DNA of 9,223 nucleotides from an uncultured Ruminococcus sp. (lineage in GTDB: Bacteria > Bacillota > Clostridia > Oscillospirales > Acutalibacteraceae): NCBI GenBank assembly GCA_902783065.1, contig CACZPV010000059.1, positions 1 through 9,223 of the forward strand. The letters are read 5' to 3'. How positions within the stretch are numbered: position 1 is the first letter of the stretch; every line of letters begins with the position of its first letter. The notes beneath the pieces were generated by a model. The model was not told the DNA's origin. It did no database searches and was given only the letters and a program-made list of their open reading frames with translations. Shown here piece after piece: positions 5,830 to 9,223 of this stretch. The position numbers and the translations under genes are program-made.

Positions 5830-7155
5830 TTAAAATCCCTTTTCTCTGAGTCCGTTTACAAGCCCGACATAAAACTCTCTGATATCGAGATCAGGTTTAT
5901 CATGGCGCATCAGATCAATCACATCAGCATGAGATACACCATCCGGAGATTTTGATTCCAGATATGTAAAATTGCTGCCCCATTTTGACGATTCCACAGA
6001 AACCAGTCCATCATTTGGACCGTCAAAATATTTGGCAATCATATGTGAAAAATTCAACGGAAAAATACTGGTAAGTGCTTTATTTATTTTGCTCCCCACA
6101 CTTTGATAATATACATCCGGACTGTCAATGACCTGTTTATTGAACTCATCACATTTTGAAGCTGTCAGATCACCTACTGCTCCAAGAAAATCAGGTGAAG
6201 CGTCACCCATCAGTCTGAATGCTGAATTATATTTATTTGCTATACCGCTGCGGAATCCTTCAGTTGTCTTGTTTAGAAGCCACTCTGCAAATTCACACCC
6301 ATGATGAGGAGTATTGATTGTTGTAAGAGAGGCTACATACAAATCCATACCCAGACAAGAAATTGCATAGCGGCTGTCAAGACCGCCTTTTGAATGTGCA
6401 ATAATATTAACTTTTCTGCTCCCTGTATCATTAATAACAGTCTGTATTTTTTCTGCAAGTTCTTTTGCGCTATCCTCTACGTTCAGTGCAGACTGCTGAT
6501 CTCCGTAATACAAAACCGCACCGTTTTTTTCCAGTTCTTCCGGAATCCTGCCCCAGTAATTGAACTTTTCCAGATCTCTGAAAAATACACCATGGACAAG
6601 GATTATCGGATATTTTGTTTTGCAAACAGCAAGGTCTTTTCGTTTTTCATTATTAATGATCCGACGTTCTTCCATTGCGACTTCGCTGCCGGCAATGCGG
6701 ATTATGTGCATCAATACTATAATATTTACGACAGGAATCATTCCGCATAGAATACCAATGATTCTCCATCTTGTGCCAAGCATGGAGGAAGTAACATATA
6801 CCCTGATAATACCGTTCCAAAAAACAATCAGTTCCGAAACATAAATCATCAGCGCATCAAACCAGAACTGGTCGCTGAACATTCCGTGCCACACTGCACC
6901 TGCAATGATACCGTAAGCAGTTTCCAGAATCAGCAAAACAAGAAAGGAACACAGCAGATAAACACCGCCCTCCTCTGTTTTCAGCTTGACAGGCAATCTG
7001 CGAAACATATTCGGAAAGATATTGACCAACAAAAACAATATCCCAGCCAAAACATACAGCCACGCAGATAAACCTGATGCCGCTGTGATGCCAGGCAGTA
7101 TCGTGGCAGCAAATAATATAACAGAATCAATTGTTACTCTGATAAAATTTTTCAT
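5830..7155 (-). CDS. Membrane-anchored alpha/beta-hydrolase (lipase-like), five N-terminal TM segments
   Basis: A 441-residue protein in two parts. Residues 1-155 contain about five hydrophobic segments (8-26, 31-49, 66-88, 99-121, 132-153). Residues 181-440 are an alpha/beta-hydrolase of the triacylglycerol-lipase/PGAP1-like kind: strand and oxyanion motif YPIILVHG (His188-Gly189), nucleophile elbow AHSKGG (Ser255), TTINTPHHG after the next strand, a likely acid Asp382 in GPNDGLV and a likely catalytic His409 in VSHADV. The triad appears complete. Five TM segments make the side of the membrane ambiguous; positive charges after the last one (ERRIINNEKRKD) suggest a cytoplasmic hydrolase by the positive-inside rule. 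Substrate unknown: a lipid, lipid-linked glycan or acyl ester is plausible. CGAGG about 8 nt upstream supports ATG 7155. It lies 26 nt after the HgdB-like gene and 46 nt before the sugar transferase. Confidence 0.82.
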   Translation of the reverse strand: MKNFIRVTIDSVILFAATILPGITAASGLSAWLYVLAGILFLLVNIFPNMFRRLPVKLKTEEGGVYLLCSFLVLLILETAYGIIAGAVWHGMFSDQFWFDALMIYVSELIVFWNGIIRVYVTSSMLGTRWRIIGILCGMIPVVNIIVLMHIIRIAGSEVAMEERRIINNEKRKDLAVCKTKYPIILVHGVFFRDLEKFNYWGRIPEELEKNGAVLYYGDQQSALNVEDSAKELAEKIQTVINDTGSRKVNIIAHSKGGLDSRYAISCLGMDLYVASLTTINTPHHGCEFAEWLLNKTTEGFRSGIANKYNSAFRLMGDASPDFLGAVGDLTASKCDEFNKQVIDSPDVYYQSVGSKINKALTSIFPLNFSHMIAKYFDGPNDGLVSVESSKWGSNFTYLESKSPDGVSHADVIDLMRHDKPDLDIREFYVGLVNGLREKGF

Positions 7156-7181
7156 GATTTCAACCTCGGATCATTTTCGCT

Positions 7182-8462
7182 TTAATCAACTTGATTCTTA
7201 TCCATCTGTTCTTTTGCGACAGCAAGCATAAGCTTTATACGGTTTTCCTGGTTAACTTTCGGTGCGCCCGGATCATAATCAATTGCAACAATATTGGCTC
7301 TCTGATCAAGCATTTTAATCGGTCTGATCATACCCTTGCCGTTAATATGGTTTGGCAGACACCCAAAAGGCTGAGTACAAACAATGTTTTCAAAGCCGCT
7401 TTCAATTAATTCCAGCATTTCTCCCGTCAGAAGCCAGCCTTCTCCCATTTTACTGCCATAACCAACCATGCCTTTTACAAGAGATTTAGTATGTGCATAA
7501 GTGCCGTTAGGGCGGAATCCGTATTTCTTCTGACTATTAATAATCAGTTCTTCCAGACCTGTAAGATAATCAAAAAACTTTTTTACCACAATATATTTGG
7601 CTCTGCTGCCGCCGTAAAGTTTAATATCTTCCATTCTGTTATCAGTTTTGAAAAGTGCAAAACCGAGAATACCCGGCAGATTAACCTCACAATCCTGTTC
7701 ATACAAAAACTGCTCAAGATTATTATTGCCCAGTCCCGAATATTTAACGTATATTTCTCCGACAATACCAACCTTGACTTTTGGTACCTTATTAACCCTC
7801 ACCTTGGAAAAATCGCCGGCAATGCAGTCAAGATTTTCGGCAATTTCCTTCTTGGTAAAGCCATGACCGTCAGCCATGATTTCAGTAAGTTTTTCTATCC
7901 ATTTATCCACAAGCGCCTGACTGTCGCCCTTGTTCACCTCATACGGCTTTGTCTGATTGTCCAGTGCCATGATCATATCACCGTAAATAAGCCCTGCCGC
8001 AACTCGTCTTATCATCGGAATAGTAAAACTGAATCCGCTGTTTTTTTCCAGTCCGGAAAGATTCAGAGATATTACAGGAACATTTTCATAGCCTGCTTTA
8101 ACAAGTGCTTTTCTCAGAAGATGAATATAGTTGGACGCACGGCAGCCGCCGCCTGTCTGTGTGATCATCAGCGCTGTTTTATTCACATCATATTTTCCGC
8201 TCTGCAAAGCGTGTATCAATTGTCCGATTACCAGCAGCGCCGGATAACAGGTATCATTGTGCACATATTTAAGCCCGACCTGTGCAATTTCGGGACCTTC
8301 ATTTTCAAGCAGTACCGCATGATAGCCGTAATGTATAAATACATTTTTCATTATATTGAAATGTATCTTAGCCATCATCGGAATAAGAATAGTATAGTTT
8401 TCCTTTTTCATTTCTTTGGTAAATACCAATCTGCCTGCTTTATCATAAACTAACTTTGCCAT
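7182..8462 (-). CDS. 2-hydroxyacyl-CoA dehydratase/double-cubane cluster-like protein (HgdB-type)
   Basis: A 426-residue cytoplasmic protein resembling the Fe-S component of 2-hydroxyacyl-CoA dehydratases and the related double-cubane cluster proteins, which receive low-potential electrons from an ATP-hydrolysing activase. Candidate cluster cysteines lie in conserved-looking contexts: Cys72 (HNDTCYPALL), Cys107 (TGGGCRASNY), Cys362 and Cys368 (VCTQPFGCLPNH). ANIVAIDYDPGA and VNQENRIKLML close the domain. In many Clostridia this sequence is, as I recall, the C-terminal part of one chain of about 1400 residues; here it is a separate gene with its own AAAAGGTG ribosome binding site 7 nt before ATG 8462. 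It follows the activase-like gene by 60 nt, in the same reading frame, and is co-directional with it. Physiological substrate unknown; a true dehydratase role is not shown. Confidence 0.85.
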   Translation of the reverse strand: MAKLVYDKAGRLVFTKEMKKENYTILIPMMAKIHFNIMKNVFIHYGYHAVLLENEGPEIAQVGLKYVHNDTCYPALLVIGQLIHALQSGKYDVNKTALMITQTGGGCRASNYIHLLRKALVKAGYENVPVISLNLSGLEKNSGFSFTIPMIRRVAAGLIYGDMIMALDNQTKPYEVNKGDSQALVDKWIEKLTEIMADGHGFTKKEIAENLDCIAGDFSKVRVNKVPKVKVGIVGEIYVKYSGLGNNNLEQFLYEQDCEVNLPGILGFALFKTDNRMEDIKLYGGSRAKYIVVKKFFDYLTGLEELIINSQKKYGFRPNGTYAHTKSLVKGMVGYGSKMGEGWLLTGEMLELIESGFENIVCTQPFGCLPNHINGKGMIRPIKMLDQRANIVAIDYDPGAPKVNQENRIKLMLAVAKEQMDKNQVD

Positions 8463-8469
8463 CTTCTCA

Positions 8470-8477
8470 CACCTTTT
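8470..8477 (-). promoter_or_regulatory. Ribosome binding site of the HgdB-like gene
   Basis: AAAAGGTG on the minus strand, 7 nt before ATG 8462, lies inside the 60-nt gap after the activase-like stop. It shows that the downstream ORF is translated on its own rather than being a frameshifted tail. Confidence 0.75.
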
Positions 8478-8522
8478 CCGAAAATTCCATATTAGCAGGA
8501 AAGGATTTCAGCCGTATGGCAT

Positions 8523-9223
8523 TCATCCTTGAGCATCATGCCGGTCTGTAGCAGCGAGCAGACTTCTTAATCTGATTTTGACTGCACCAAGGTTGGTAAT
8601 TTCATCTATTTTAATCTGCGTATAAATTTTACCGTGTCTTTCGAGAATGGATCTGACCTCATCGGTAGTAATCGCATCGACTCCGCAGCCGAAGGATACC
8701 AGCTGTACCAGATTCATGTTGTTATGATGACTGACATATTCAGCAGCCGCATACATTCTTGAATGATAAGTCCACTGATTCAGAACGCTTGTTTTTACTT
8801 TTTTTGCTTCTTTATTGCTGACAATATCCTCAGACACAAGCGCAACATCAAAGCTTGTGATCAGCTTATCGATACCATGGTTGATCTCAGGATCGGCATG
8901 ATATGGTCTGCCTGCGAGAACTATAATTTCCTTGCCTTCTTCCTCAGCACGGCGGATGATTTCATTACCCTTTTCTCTGATATTTTTCATATAATTTTCA
9001 TATTCGGCATATGCAGCCTTAGAGGCCTCTTTTACTTCTCTCAGGGTAATATCATTAAAATATTTAAGTAATTCAGCGTGTATCTTTTTCGGGAAATCCT
9101 TTGGTCTGTGGATACCAACAAATTCATGGAAAAGTTTTACATCTTCCATTCCTCTTACATTTGCATTGATCACTTCCGGATAATATGCAACAACCGGACA
9201 GTTATAATGGTTATCGCCGGCAC
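8523..9223 (-). CDS. Acyl-CoA dehydratase activase-related protein, C-terminal part (5' end outside window)
   Basis: The frame is open to the right edge (codons readable from 9221), so this is the end of a longer protein; the GTG at 9173 is an internal valine, since the residues before it (NCPVVAYYPEVI) fit the family. The visible 230 or so residues match the DUF2229-type segment that follows the BcrAD/BadFG ATPase domains in large clostridial activase-like proteins. Markers are NCPVVAYYPEVI, VLAGRPYHADPEINHGID, LVQLVSFGCGVDAITTDEV and KIDEITNLGAVKIRLRSLLAA. One Cys lies in the NCPVV motif and one in SFGCG. The ATPase part, expected to bind ATP and a [4Fe-4S] cluster, would lie beyond the window. 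It ends with TGA at 8523, followed five codons later by another in-frame TGA. It is the first visible gene of the operon, and its product probably works with the adjacent HgdB-like protein. Confidence 0.85.
   Translation of the reverse strand, partial: AGDNHYNCPVVAYYPEVINANVRGMEDVKLFHEFVGIHRPKDFPKKIHAELLKYFNDITLREVKEASKAAYAEYENYMKNIREKGNEIIRRAEEEGKEIIVLAGRPYHADPEINHGIDKLITSFDVALVSEDIVSNKEAKKVKTSVLNQWTYHSRMYAAAEYVSHHNNMNLVQLVSFGCGVDAITTDEVRSILERHGKIYTQIKIDEITNLGAVKIRLRSLLAATDRHDAQG

Noticed and set aside
7491..8453. 320-codon plus-strand open frame
   Set aside because: It lies wholly opposite the HgdB-like gene, which has recognisable family motifs and a ribosome binding site; the plus-strand product is low-complexity in character with no motif.
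8505..8525. TGA at the end of the activase-like gene as a selenocysteine or read-through codon joining it to the HgdB-like gene
   Set aside because: A second in-frame TGA follows five codons later and the next gene has its own ribosome binding site; no SECIS-like hairpin is evident directly after the TGA.
9171..9173. GTG as the true start of the activase-like ORF
   Set aside because: The frame stays open to the window edge and the residues before it (NCPVVAYYPEVI) belong to the family, so the gene is simply cut by the window.

Overview
The window reads as chromosome from an AT-rich, low-GC Gram-positive anaerobe, most likely a Clostridia/Ruminococcaceae-type gut bacterium. The grounds are the clostridial 2-hydroxyacyl-CoA dehydratase/activase-like proteins, A-rich ribosome binding sites, near-consensus sigma-A promoters and frequent U-tract terminators. 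This assignment is inference from sequence character; no database was searched.

Left edge (1-920): the last 63 codons of a tyrosine recombinase point at the 3' end of an oppositely oriented initiator tRNA-fMet gene. The tRNA has a perfect-consensus promoter on one side and a hairpin terminator on the other, between it and the integrase. This is the usual arrangement at one end of an integrative element sitting in a tRNA gene, with the element lying left of the window. A gene-free stretch follows, holding a roughly 130-bp imperfect-palindromic MITE-like repeat and a possible second, diverged fragment of the same family.

Centre left (921-4658): a two-gene minus-strand operon encodes a Wzy/WaaL-type polytopic O-antigen ligase/polymerase-like protein, followed 24 nt later by glutamine-dependent NAD+ synthetase (NadE). 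A good promoter lies about 130 nt upstream, giving a leader RNA with several possible pairings. A second, divergent promoter drives a 73-residue orphan protein on the plus strand. That small unit ends at a very strong hairpin terminator (4979-5026) that also faces the end of the next minus-strand operon.

Right (5103-9223): four minus-strand genes are closely spaced and probably co-transcribed, entering from beyond the right edge. In transcription order they are the C-terminal part of an acyl-CoA dehydratase activase-like (DUF2229-type) protein, a cysteine-containing HgdB/double-cubane-like partner, a five-TM protein with an alpha/beta-hydrolase (lipase-like) domain, and a polyprenyl-phosphate sugar-1-phosphate transferase. 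The first two look like an ATP-driven low-potential Fe-S reductase/dehydratase system. The last two act at the membrane; the sugar transferase, like the Wzy/WaaL-like protein, belongs to surface glycan assembly. No clear-cut new defence or secretion system is visible. The best candidates for new biology are the membrane hydrolase in its unusual neighbourhood, the orphan small protein with its own transcription unit, and the structured leader before the ligase gene.
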